Shown here piece after piece: positions 41,157-53,700 of a stretch of 64,000 bases of DNA (the first letter of the stretch is position 1; every line of letters starts with the position of its first letter). Under the pieces are notes generated by a model that was not told the origin of the DNA, searched no databases, and saw only the letters and a program-made list of their open reading frames with translations. Position numbers and translations under genes: made by a program. The DNA is from Lumbricus rubellus (Eukaryota; Annelida; Clitellata; Crassiclitellata; Lumbricidae), in assembly GCA_945859605.1 (NCBI GenBank), contig OX243822.1, positions 12,429,869-12,493,868 on the forward strand. Direction: 5' to 3'.

Positions 41157-44100
41157 AACACTCACCCACACGCACACACATACACACACACACATACACA
41201 CACATACATACACACACACACACACACCAGACCAACCTTAAGGAATGCATTGATGATCGTATTGAAGATCCGGATCATCGTCGTATCACTGAACGGATTA
41301 ATCGCGATGACGCTGAGGTGTCTCATCATCCGGATCGTCACCGGATTCCTTCCACCTCCAGGAGGTCCCATCGCGAAGATGAACTGCGTGTCCTGCAGGA
41401 CGACCTTCGTCGTGTCCTTGAGGTCGTACCAGTGCCGGTGGTCGAGGTACTGACGCAGGAGCTCGATGGGAGGCTGCGCTCCGTAGACCTCCTGCGATGG
41501 CATGTTCATGTCGTCGATGAAGATGATTGACAGCTTGCCGATTGGTGGACCGAAGAAACCCTTGCGACGCTTGTCCATTTTTGACATGATGAGCATCTGT
41601 CAAAGACACAGATCATCCTACGAATCCATCTGCTTCCATCTGATATCAGTCGTGTGGTAATAACGGATGGTGACATCATGAAAAGCTTACATGTATCTGG
41701 AGAGGTGCGATATAATTAGTCGTAAAAAAATAATATATATATTATATATCATGTGTGATTATAATATATATGACATATATATATATATATGGCCATAATA
41801 GCCTATGCATAATGACTCTAACATATATATGCATAATTATACATATGTATTATATATAACTATTCATTACTGAAAGCCACTGCCAATTAGACTCATCAAT
41901 TTTATACAAAACTAATCATTGCAAATTTTATACTATAAATATATGCCGATATTGCTGATCAATAGCCTACAAATTTTACACATAGGCCTACATAAATATA
42001 TAACATTGGCACTGAATATGTACATACAGTTGCATATTATTGGTAATCAGTTATATATATCTATAGAAATAACTGAGCTGCAACGATTAATTACAGATTA
42101 AAAAACTGTCTATATATACCCTAATTAACAGTGATTATCCATTATGAGTCCATTTTATGAGTCACTTTAGCCTGAGTATGGCATGACGATTTAGATGATA
42201 GATTCACATCCTGTGTATGACATAATAGTGTTCAATGGCAAAATATGTCTTACCTGAGTCTGGTTAGCCGTCGTCTGAGCTGAGAAGTTAATAAACGACG
42301 GCATGTAGACGTTCTTTGGCAGTCCACTCATCAGTTTCTGCTGGATGTAAACAGTCTTGCCAGTACCAGTCGGTCCGATGAACAGCGCAGGTCTTCAGTC
42401 GAACAAAAAACAGATTCCTCATCGGCCAATTATTGTATTGTATATAATTACGGTATTTATAAAGCGCCTCTAGAAGGGTGAACCGTTCAGAGGCGCTCCC
42501 AGTGTGCAAGACCCTGCGAAAAGAACCAGGTTTTGAGAAGAGAGAAGGAAGAAGAGAGACTGCTAGACAGAAGTGCAAAGCAAACAGAAGGAGAAAGAAC
42601 ATTCCAAAGAAAAGGCATTATTGAGGCAAATGATTAAGACTGAGCCATAGCATTTCTAGAGCGAGGAACCAAGAGATTGATTACTGTTGGATGACAATAA
42701 TTACAAGACAAGTCACCTTTCACAGTTCATTTGCCAAGTAGAAGGATTACACATACGTTGTTATATAAATAAGCATTAGTTCATTCATTACATTTTGTCT
42801 GAACTGAAACAATAATTCATTCGGACATTTATATAGCGCTCCTTCAAGTAAAAATCTACTCAGAGGCGCTCCCGACCAAGAGGACTCCCTTATCGGAAGC
42901 GTATCATCATCACCTGAGATATCGGACGCAGAGATCCATGAGGTACGTGTAACGGACGGTGTCCATTGTTGGAACAAGGATCTCTTGGAGTTTCTTGCCG
43001 CCGATCAGTTCATCACCTGCTTCGATCTGGTCTATCCAAAGACACCATGCTCCTGCTGACACATCCGCCTCTGGGTTCGACTCCGATGGTTTCTCCTTCA
43101 AACCAACAACAATCTGTACAGACTCTAAAACTTCCAGTAAATGATGTACAATTCAAAAGGTCAATTTAAAAGGACAATCAAAAGTTAAATCTAAAAGGTC
43201 AATCAAAAAGGTAATCTAAAAGGTAATCTAAAAGGTCATCTAAAAGGTCAACCAAAAGGTCATACTAAAATGTCTTCTAAAAGGTCATCTTAAAGGTCAA
43301 TCTAAAAGGTCAATCCAAACGGACTTGCTGAGGTCGGTTTGTCCTATGTCTCGATAATACAAATGGCAGTACTTAGTAGCAGTACAAGCAATGAGTTGCA
43401 TTGCAGCAATTTAAATAACTGAAACAAAACAAACATGACTAAGAGTACAAACATGACTGGTATTACAAACATGACTGACAGTACAAACAGGCTTGAATCT
43501 TATCACACAGAAATCAAAACTTGCACTGGGCATTTTGCTTAGAGAAGCGTTTCATAAATGTTCATACAAAAAAATTCAATACAATACAAAAATACAATAC
43601 AATAAAAAAAATACAATACAATAAAAAATACAATACAATACAAAAATACAATACAGTACAGTACAATACAATACAATTGTATTCAGGATATAACAGAGAG
43701 TGCATCATCAGCAGAGAACTTACGCAGTAGTAGTAGTCATAGATGAGACCTGACGCTGGAAATTGGAGAATCTCTGTGGATTGAACGGACGATGGAAGTG
43801 GATGTTGGTCGAAATGACCGGTCAGCAGTTGACGAAAGAACTGGTCAAACTTCTCTCGACCATCCGTGTCAATCACAGCCCCAACTGACCAAGGCATCGC
43901 AAAGAAAATGGTCGACTAGACAACAAAAGAAAAGGCAAAAGTAAAACTACTCTTTATGTCACATATGTTTTTTTTTAAACGAATAAAAAACCAAATAAAA
44001 CGTCGTTTTTCCGAGGAAAAAAACCCCGAGAAAACGGGAATAAACCGGAAAACGAGAAATAATTAGACCTTGTTACATCGTGTAATGTAGTCTAAATTAA

Positions 44101-47100
44101 AACCTTCTTTGCACAATTTAATTTTAATCAGCAAGAAAAAACAAACAATTGTTCGTAGTAACAATTGTTTTTCAAACTTTATTGCCTTTGTTACTTTATT
44201 CCCTTTTTGTTTACTGTAAAGCTGTTGGGTTGGTGTCAGGAAGGGAATCCAGCCAGCCTGAGGCCAGACCATAACCCCCTCCCCCAATAATAAATTCCTG
44301 GCTACGCCACTGACGGTTAGTAATATTGATCTGTAAAATTAGTAATAGTAATGATGAAGCTGGTAAATCGTACTATAAGCCAAGGTCGAAAGTTTCTTTT
44401 GTTGTCCGTCGTTTCTTCCAAGTTCTTATTGTCCTTTGCGTCCACTTCATCGTCCGAATCAACTACTTCTTTCCGGCAAGCATCTCGCATCAGCATCAGC
44501 ACCAAGTGCAGCAAAGACTGAACAAGCATTGGACTGGTCGTTGCCACATACTCCTACACAAAAAGTAACAACACAAAATACATGTAAGAACAGTAAGATA
44601 TGTATGTATGTATGTGCACTTGTTTCAGCGCCCATTCAAGCTCTCTCTACTCAGAGGCGCTCCCGAATGCAGAGCGGACACTGCATCGGAGTTTCACGCC
44701 GAGGCGCTGAGCAATTGCGAGTGAAGGACTTGCCCAAGGTCCTTACGCGGTTGAGGGAGGATTCGAACCTCGAACCTTCCGGCTTCAAGGCAATGACGCC
44801 ACCACTACACCACCGCGCCCCACAAAGATAGCCTACATAATAATTATTACATATAATGGTTGATAACTAGCCCAGTTAGCTACCTTGGTAAAAGAGCTGG
44901 CGGCCGCGCGTCTGTGACAGAGGGCGTGCGGGCCGCGGCTCGATTCCCGAAGGTGGCTATTTCATAAATTCAAAATCTCGGGCTAGCACGGTCCGTCCAC
45001 GGGGACCTAAATGGCGTGGTGTCCATTAAACGGGCGAGCGGTGGTGAATGATCTCACCCTCAGGGTCGAGGTCATAAGACAGCCGCTATATAAAAATCCG
45101 ATTACATTTACATTTTACATTTAATTCCAAACCTTTATTTGACAGAGACAATAATTTTTATAGGAGCTGAACATAGGGGGAAAGCTGAGAGATACTATTT
45201 TGACTCATAGTCCAACAACAACTGTAAGCGTATTTTATGTAGGCCTAGTACAGCGGCCGGTCGGTCGCGTGTACGCCAGCGACGAAACGGGCCAAAGTGC
45301 ACACACTGCACAGGTGTGTTTAGGGCGCGAGTTTTCAGACGACTGTCTGGCCGAGTGTCTGAACGACTGTCTGGAAGACGGCGGATAGAGAGAAGGAATG
45401 AGCGTCTGAGGAATGAGTCACGAGTTTAGGCTGTGATAACTGTAGTAGTTGCTGTTTAGTTGTAGTAGAGAAGAGTCGTTGTTGCTATGATAAAGAAGGA
45501 TAGACATTATCGTGTTGTTTGCTGCTGTTACGTTTTATGTTGAAGTTGATGATAATATACTTTGGAAAACCTATCATCGTTGTCGTTGAAGTAGAATAAG
45601 GAATTACTGTAGAACTTTACCTAGACAGTAGATTCGAATCAGTTAAATCAGTAGGGGTAGGTTTAGGCCACTGAGGAAATAAAGAAGCTACCGAAGAGAC
45701 TGGTGAGGTCAACGCTCGGATATAGAAGGAGTGATTGACATTTGGTGTCGTACGGTGGGATACGAATTTGCGAAAGTTTGGACACGAATTTACGTTGTTT
45801 GTCGATCTACATTTACACGTGGATTCGGAATATTGATTTTCTGATCTTCTGACGCGGTGTTTTGCTTATCTTCACACGCTGGTATTCTCACCTGAGAATA
45901 CGGAAGGTACGATATCTGGGTTTTTTTTATCGATGCTACGGATACTGATCCATACTGAATGATACTTATCTGCGGATGTTTGATATTTCACGGAAACTAC
46001 GGATGTTGATTTTAATTTTCACGGAACGGAAATATCTGATCTCAGCTGTGAAATTATTCGACGTCGATTCAACGAGTCATCGATTATTTATACGACGGTG
46101 AGAAACGACAACTCAACGGACGGAAAGGTAGGAAAAACTTGCTTGTCTATAAAAGAAGCAATAGCAACAGTGAAGTAAAGAAGTAAGATGGAGAAACTTA
46201 CAGAGCAAAAGCAAGCGGCTATTAAGAAGATGGCTTCCGAAAGAATAATAAAATTATTAATCGAAGCAGGTTTAGATGCAGAAGAAGTCGGACAGATGTC
46301 GAGGGAACATTTGATGAGATCTTTGGCGGAGGTTTGGGCGAAAGACGCGGAAGAAGAAGGTGCGGTTGGTGGAGCTGAAGGGAAGCCAATTGAGAAGCCA
46401 CAGGCACCGATGTCTATGGAGGCGTTGCTGCAATTCATGATGATGAGTAGACAGGAAGAGAAGGAGAAAGAAGAGCGACGGTGCCAAGAAGAGAAGGAGA
46501 AAGAGGAGCGACGGCGCCAAGAAAAGAAAGAGCGTAAACAAGAAGAAAAAGAGAAAGAAGAGCAGCGCAGACAGGAAGAAAAAGAACGTAAACAGGAGGA
46601 GAAAGAAAGAGCAGAAAAAGCAGATAAGCTGAGACAGCAAGAGATAGACATGCAGAAGCAGCAGTTCCAGATACAACTAGAACAAATGAGACTCGATCGT
46701 GATGAATCAGAACGGAGACGGACGGAGTTAATGATAGAATACGAAAAAGCAAGAAAAAGCGATGAAGAAATACGAAAACAGCAGATTGAGGACAAAAAGG
46801 CTCGCGAGGAAGAAAAAGAAAAGATGCGTTTACAGGAACTGGAGAGAGCAGAAGAAATTCGTCAGGAAGAATTTCAAGCCGGAAAAGACAATTTGGAAAA
46901 AGCAGAAAAAGAAAGAGAAGAGCAGATGCAGTTAGAACAAAAGAAACTTGCTATCAAGGAGGCTCAACTTAAAGAAATGGCTATTGAAAAGGAAGAACGC
47001 AGAAAGCAGTTAGAACTATTACAACAGAAGATAGAACAGGAAGAACTGCGGAGAATCGAAGATCAAGATCGACTGAAGAAGAAAGACGAGGATGATCGTA

Positions 47101-50100
47101 AGAGCCGGGAAGTATCAGAACAAAATAGGCTCAAAGAAAGTGAGACAATGGTGTCCAAGATTAAGAAGATAGGTGACGCAATGAAGCACGTGTTACCGAA
47201 GATGCCGTATGATATGATGGAAGTGCCATTATATTTTGAGACAGTGGAAAATGCATTCAATAGTTTCGCTGTGGAAAAACAATACTGGGTGAAATTGTTA
47301 TTGCCACTTATGACTTCGAGAGCGCGAACTGTATTGAACCGCGTATCTTTTGATGATCTAGACAAGTATGATGTCGTCAAAGAGCATTTATTGAAAGAAT
47401 TCAAGCTAACTGCTCGTGAGTACAGATCAAGATTTGCGGATGCCAAGAAAACTGTGGAGGAAACGTATACGATGTTTACGGCAAGATTGAAGAATCTGTT
47501 GAATTATTATGTCAGAAGTAGACGAGTGGGCAAAGACTACGAGAAGCTGTTCGATTTGTTAGTGGCGGATAAGCTGAAAGAATGTTTACCACCAGGACCA
47601 CTACAGTTTGTCTTATCGAAAGAGGGTACAGACTGTTTAGAAGCCAGTAATGTTGCAGACCTCGCAGACATACATGTAAACAATCGAATTGGTGTAATAT
47701 TTCAAGAAAAACCGAAATATGACGCATGGGGCAATAATCCAAAGCAGACCAAGTGGAACAGCACTGCCAAAGAAACTGGAAGCCAAGCCAAAGGTAGTGA
47801 TGGCAAGAAAGATAATTTCTCTGGAAAGCCGTGGTGGCAAGATAAAAAACAGTCAACGTGGGACAGACAAGCCTACAATCGAACTCCACCGAGGGGACGC
47901 CCAACAGAAGGCAATGCAACATACAATCCGTACAACAAGTGGGAGAACCAGGAGCAAAGAGGTTTTGTAAAGAAACGTTGCCACAACTGTCAGTCAGATC
48001 GGCATTTGATAAAACATTGCCAAGCACCAGGAGCGACAAATCTGAGAAACAACTTTAGTAGGAGTGCAGAGAATTTGAGAGTAAACCAGATCCAAGTGGT
48101 AAATGCACCTCCTGGTTGGGAAGAACAAGACAACCGAGAAACAGAAGTGAAGTCGGTGATGAAATGTACACCTCGGTTTATAATACAAAGTAAAGATGAT
48201 TTTTCTCTTATAAAGAAGATTGCATTGCAGCATGTGACGGTAGAAATACGTGGAGATAATAACAGCGGACATCCTGTACAAGTCAAAGCATTGGTTGATT
48301 CTGGGACAGAGATACCCGTGATCAATGAAGAACTACTGAAAGGAGCGATAGTAGAAGAGATTGGCAGAGTACATTTGCAATGTATGGTTGGAGAGCCTAT
48401 TCCAGCTAAGTTAGTGAAGATTGATGTGAGAATGAGTGGTCAGACAGTAGGAGAAGATGTGAAGGACAGGAAAATAAATATTGCGCCATATTCAACGTTG
48501 GTGTGTGCCAGCATTCCAGCAGAATTGTGTAAAGAAAATAAAGAAAGGTTCCTGCTACATCCGGAGATAATTGCAGAACTGAAAGAGAGTCCACCAGTCA
48601 GTGTATTGCAAGGAGAACTACAGGCGCATGTGACTACAAGAGCAAGGAGTCGGAGAGCAGAAGTCGAAGACAAAGAAGAGGAACAGCTAAATGAAAGTCT
48701 GCTAGACGAAGACACTGAAAGCGAAGATGAAAAAGAAAAAGAAGGAACAATATCCGAGAACAATGAAAACGAAGAAGAGATGGCTGCATGTGAACGAAAT
48801 GATAGTGAAGATTCGGAGAGCGATATGGAAATTGGTGAGAACATGAGGGAATTGTTTATGGAGGATACGAATGACGAAAGACAATTGGAGGATGCAAAGA
48901 AATTGGAGAAACAAGAACAATGTGCCAGCCAATACAACAAGAAAGCAAAATATAAAGAATTCGAACATGGAGAAAGCATCGACGTACTACATCCAACGTC
49001 AACCAACAAATTGATCTCACGATGGCATGGTCCATGTACTGTTCTACAAAGAAGATCCAAATATTCCTATCTCGTGGACATGGAGGAACATGGTCGACGA
49101 ATCGTTCATGCCAACCGAATGAGAAAGTTCATCACAAAAACATTATCGTGTGGTCTTGTCGCGGAAGAGGACGACGAATCCGGCTCAGTGGTAGAAATAC
49201 CGCTGAAAGACGATTGTTCAGAGACAAAACAGAAATCACTTCAGCTGGATTATGAACAAATTGGACATTTAACGAGTGAACAACGGAAACAGTTACTGGA
49301 TTTACTGAATTGTTACGCAGACAGATTTTCGGACAAACCTGGATTATGTACATTGGTAGAACAGGAAGTGGTGCTGAACCCAAAAATCCTAACACTTGCT
49401 AACTAATTGATTGATATTTTTTGGATTTTACAGACAGTTTATTTGTAATTTTGCAGAAATTGCTAAGCCATTAACTGATCTAACTATCAAGAACGGACCT
49501 GAGAATATTGTTTGGACTGATGCACATCAGAAATCCTTTGATTCACTTAAGGAGATTGTCGTATCAAATGTGATTTTATATATGTTTGAGGTTGGTAAAC
49601 CATTTAATTTGTATTGTGATAGCAGCGATTTTGCTGTGGGAGCTGTGTTGTCACAAGTGGACAATGAAGGGATAGAACGTCCCGTTTCATTTATCAGTCA
49701 GAAACTGACAGATACCCAGAGGAGATGGGCGACGATTGAGAAGGAAGCCTATGCAATCATATGGGCTTTAAACAAATTGAAAGAAATTGTTATTGGATCT
49801 AAGATTAATGTGTTTACAGATCACAATCCTTTAGTTTATTTGACTGAATCAATGTCGAAATCTGCTAAGTTAGTCAGATGGTCTTTATCATTACAAAATT
49901 TTGACATTCTGTTGAACTATAAGAAAGGAAAGCTGAATGTAGTAGCTGACTGTTTATCTAGATTGTAGTGTAAGATATTTTATGATGCATTAGTGTAAGA
50001 ATTGTTGGTATTGTATAATTAATGGACGTTCGCTAATTTTTAAAGATAATTAGCTCTCTTTAAAAGAAAGGAAAGAGGTAATGTAAGCGTATTTTATGTA

Positions 50101-50596
50101 GGCCTAGTACAGCGGCCGGTCGGTCGCGTGTACGCCAGCGACGAAACGGGCCAAAGTGCACACACTGCACAGGTGTGTTTAGGGCGCGAGTTTTCAGACG
50201 ACTGTCTGGCCGAGTGTCTGAACGACTGTCTGGAAGACGGCGGATAGAGAGAAGGAATGAGCGTCTGAGGAATGAGTCACGAGTTTAGGCTGTGATAACT
50301 GTAGTAGTTGCTGTTTAGTTGTAGTAGAGAAGAGTCGTTGTTGCTATGATAAAGAAGGATAGACATTATCGTGTTGTTTGCTGCTGTTACGTTTTATGTT
50401 GAAGTTGATGATAATATACTTTGGAAAACCTATCATCGTTGTCGTTGAAGTAGAATAAGGAATTACTGTAGAACTTTACCTAGACAGTAGATTCGAATCA
50501 GTTAAATCAGTAGGGGTAGGTTTAGGCCACTGAGGAAATAAAGAAGCTACCGAAGAGACTGGTGAGGTCAACGCTCGGATATAGAAGGAGTGGGTG

Positions 50597-50638
<42 letters not shown>

Positions 50639-50729
50639 GCAGCAACAACAACAGCAACAGCAGCAACAACAACAGCAACAGCAGCAACAACAACAACAGT
50701 AGCAGCAGCAACATCAACAGCAACAGCAG

Positions 50730-50767
<38 letters not shown>

Positions 50768-53700
50768 ACAACAACAACAACCACAAAAGCAACAACAACT
50801 TAAGGCATTGTCACAAGATGATCTGCTCTGTTCATCGCACCTCAAGACTCATTTGTACTGACGTGGGTAAACTGGGAGCGCCTCTGAGTAGCCTTCCTGA
50901 AGGGCGCTATAAAAATTCTCGATATGAATCAATGAATAAGTCACCTTGACGGGAGGACATGGTACAACAAGACCTGAAGCTGCTCAAAATGAAGAAAGAA
51001 GACACTGGAAACAGAGACAAGTGGAGAAGAAGGATCCGAGTGGCTGATCCCTCGCCAGAGGCAATAATTCTAGCCTGAAAGGAGCGCCTCTGTGTAGGCT
51101 TCTTGAAGGGAGCAATATAAATTTTTAATGTGAATCAATGAATAAGTAGTCACCTTGACTCATTTGTTTTGTCGTGGTTGAACTGGGAGCGCCTCTGAGT
51201 AGACTTCTTGAAGGGCGCTATATAAATTCTTGATATAAATGAATAAGTAGACACCTTGCAGTTCTTCTGTATGAAGTTGACACACGGATCAACGAGCCAC
51301 AGAAACAAGTCTTCCGTTAATGCACGAAATTCATCCGTCTGGAACTCAACTGGAGTCGTATTCAGCCACGACTTCATCAGAGGATGCCAACCAAGCGTAC
51401 TTGGTTCCAAATAGATCATCCCACACCGACTCACAGTCGCAGGCTGAAAGGAAATCACTCCTCTTCATTCATTCATTCATTCATTCATTTCGATAATAAT
51501 TTATATAACGCCTCTTCAAGAGACCTAGTCAGAGGTACTTCCAGCCCAGCCACAGCTACTAAAGTAGGAGTTGAGCTTATAACTTATAAAAAAGCAGAGG
51601 AATTTAGCCTAGGCTTCATTTTTCACATCTTTTTCTGAATTTCTCTATGATACTTTTCTAATCCTCTTCTTCCAGGGCTGTTTTAAAGAAAGTTTCAGAC
51701 CTGCACAACCCCTTCTTTCCTTTCACATCATCCATGGTAAATTACTTCCAATCGGAGAACAATTACCTTTTTGCTAATTTTAACTGTACGGAAGTGCTTC
51801 TACAACTGCACAAATCCATTTAGAACTGCACATTTTGTGTACAACTGCATGTTAAAAAAGTCCCGTCTTCTTCGGTCGTTCTGCCTTATTTAGGAAAACA
51901 TATGAAAACAGTCAATAACACATTATAGAGAGGTATTCTATATTCCACAACAAAAACTTGTTCCTTACTGAAGCCTGTGACAAGTCAAGCGTCTCAAAGA
52001 GGAGGTTCATGACAGATGACATCTGGATGACTTCTCCACTCATCAAACACAGTTTCTTGTTGTCATCAAGCACTGTGTTCATGTTCTCGATCCAGATCGC
52101 ATCGATAGGTCCGTCGAAGACAACCCACTTGCGCTCAGGTGTGTCTGCTGATGCAAACTCACGGAAGGTGTTGGCTAGCACACCATCTGACCACTAAGAG
52201 TACACCAATCGATCAATCAATTAATCAATCAATTAATAAATCAACCAATCAATCAGTCAGTCAATCAGACTCAATCAATCAGTCAGTCGGTCAGTCATTC
52301 AATCAACCAATCAACTAATCAATCAGTCAATCAACTATTTGATCTGTCCTGTCAACCAACCAACCAATCATCAATCAATCAATCAACAACCAATCAGCAA
52401 AATAATAATTCAATTAATTAATTAATCAGGAATCAATCACTCACTTACTCAATCAATAGATTAACTGAACAACCAATCACTCAATCAATTAATCAAATAT
52501 AGTTCATTCAAGAAATCTAGCTGACAATGCTGACATAGACGCAAGGATGACAAATAGAAAGAGAACGATTAGAGCTAGTAAAGTTTTTATCAATAAGTAG
52601 CAAGGACATTGGAATGCCATATACAATGTACATGTATCAAGGTTCCATCACAATTATGATGCGTTCATTTTCTGCTGACCAACCGCTTGCTCACTTATCG
52701 GGGTATTACTTGCACTGCTAGCCCACTTATCCAAGTACTACAAGGTTCATGTACATGTAACTAATCTCTTGCTCACATAACTGACACTGCTTGCTCACTT
52801 AACTGAGCACTGCTTGCTCGTTTAAGTGAGTCTCTCTACCGCAGCTATGTTTTGTGTGTGCACTTGTTATAGCGCCCCTTCAATCTCTCTCTCTCGCTAC
52901 TCAGAGGCGCTCCCGAGTGCAGAGCGGACACTGCATCGGAGTTTCATGCCGAAGCGCCAAGCAATTGTGAGTGAAGGACTTGCCCAAGGTCCTTACACGG
53001 CGAGGTAGATTCGAACCTCGAACCTTCCGGCTCCAAAGCAACGACGCCACCACTAACCACCGCACGGCCCGCGCCCCTCGTGTGATTCTGAGAAATCTAA
53101 TTGATTAAATTAATCCGTAACTGAGGAGGCACTTTAGGCAAAGTTCTGGCTATTGGTACCTTACCACAATGATAGGAATTAGGAAGTGGACATACCTCAT
53201 GTGAAACTGGATCAAACTGACCGTACAGCTGACCCATGGTGACCGACTTCGGATTGATGGTCTTGTAAATGACCTTAGCGAAGTTCTCGTGACCTTGTTC
53301 CTTGAGCAGGGTCAACGAATCAGCCATAGAGTGAATCACCGACGTCTTGCTGCCTAAAGGTTCTCCGACCAACATGAATCTGAAAAGCGAGAATCTTTTA
53401 TCTAATTGTTACACAAGATTGCAAAGAAAAGGTCATTTATAATAAAAACAGACGTACAATATGATGGGGTTGTGGCCGGTAGCGCATTGGATAACAAACT
53501 GACATGGATATCAGAATAGCTGAGTTCCATTAATAACGAAGCCCCTGTATAATAGGATAGACGACTATTAGACGTGCTTTGTAGGCTGCGATTAGATTGA
53601 GAATTTCTATGAAAACTACATAGATTTGTCCAACTTTAAATATTATTTCTGAAGACCTTTTTTGAGTCATCCAGCCAAAATTTAAAAATTTTTCTCAAAG

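Larger units (their letters stand above)
45223..50599 (+). mobile_element. Ty3/gypsy (Gmr1-like) LTR retrotransposon, internally deleted
   Basis: 518-bp LTRs at 45223-45740 and 50082-50599 with two differences by my reading, TG..CA ends, and target duplication ACAAC at 45218-45222 and 50600-50604. A PBS-like TGGTGTCGTACGGTGGGA follows the 5' LTR and a purine tract AAAAGAAAGGAAAGAGG precedes the 3' LTR. Coding order is Gag, protease, integrase C-terminus, pre-RT, then RT thumb plus RNase H, which is the domain order of Gmr1-type elements. The integrase core and RT palm are missing, so it cannot be autonomous. Inserted antisense to the dynein gene, in the intron between exons 15 and 16. Confidence 0.96.

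Noticed and set aside
41298..41609. Alternative-frame minus ORF over exon 20 (and plus ORF 41162-41530)
   Set aside because: Shadow frames of the conserved AAA3 exon.
44700..44821. tRNA gene
   Set aside because: Box A and B are present but no complete cloverleaf with anticodon stem; the same sequence recurs as a SINE head at 52856 and 57812.
46088..48968. Minus-strand ORFs opposite the retrotransposon gag
   Set aside because: Shadow frames of the A-rich, Glu/Lys-rich gag ORF; Ser/Phe/Leu-rich without domains.
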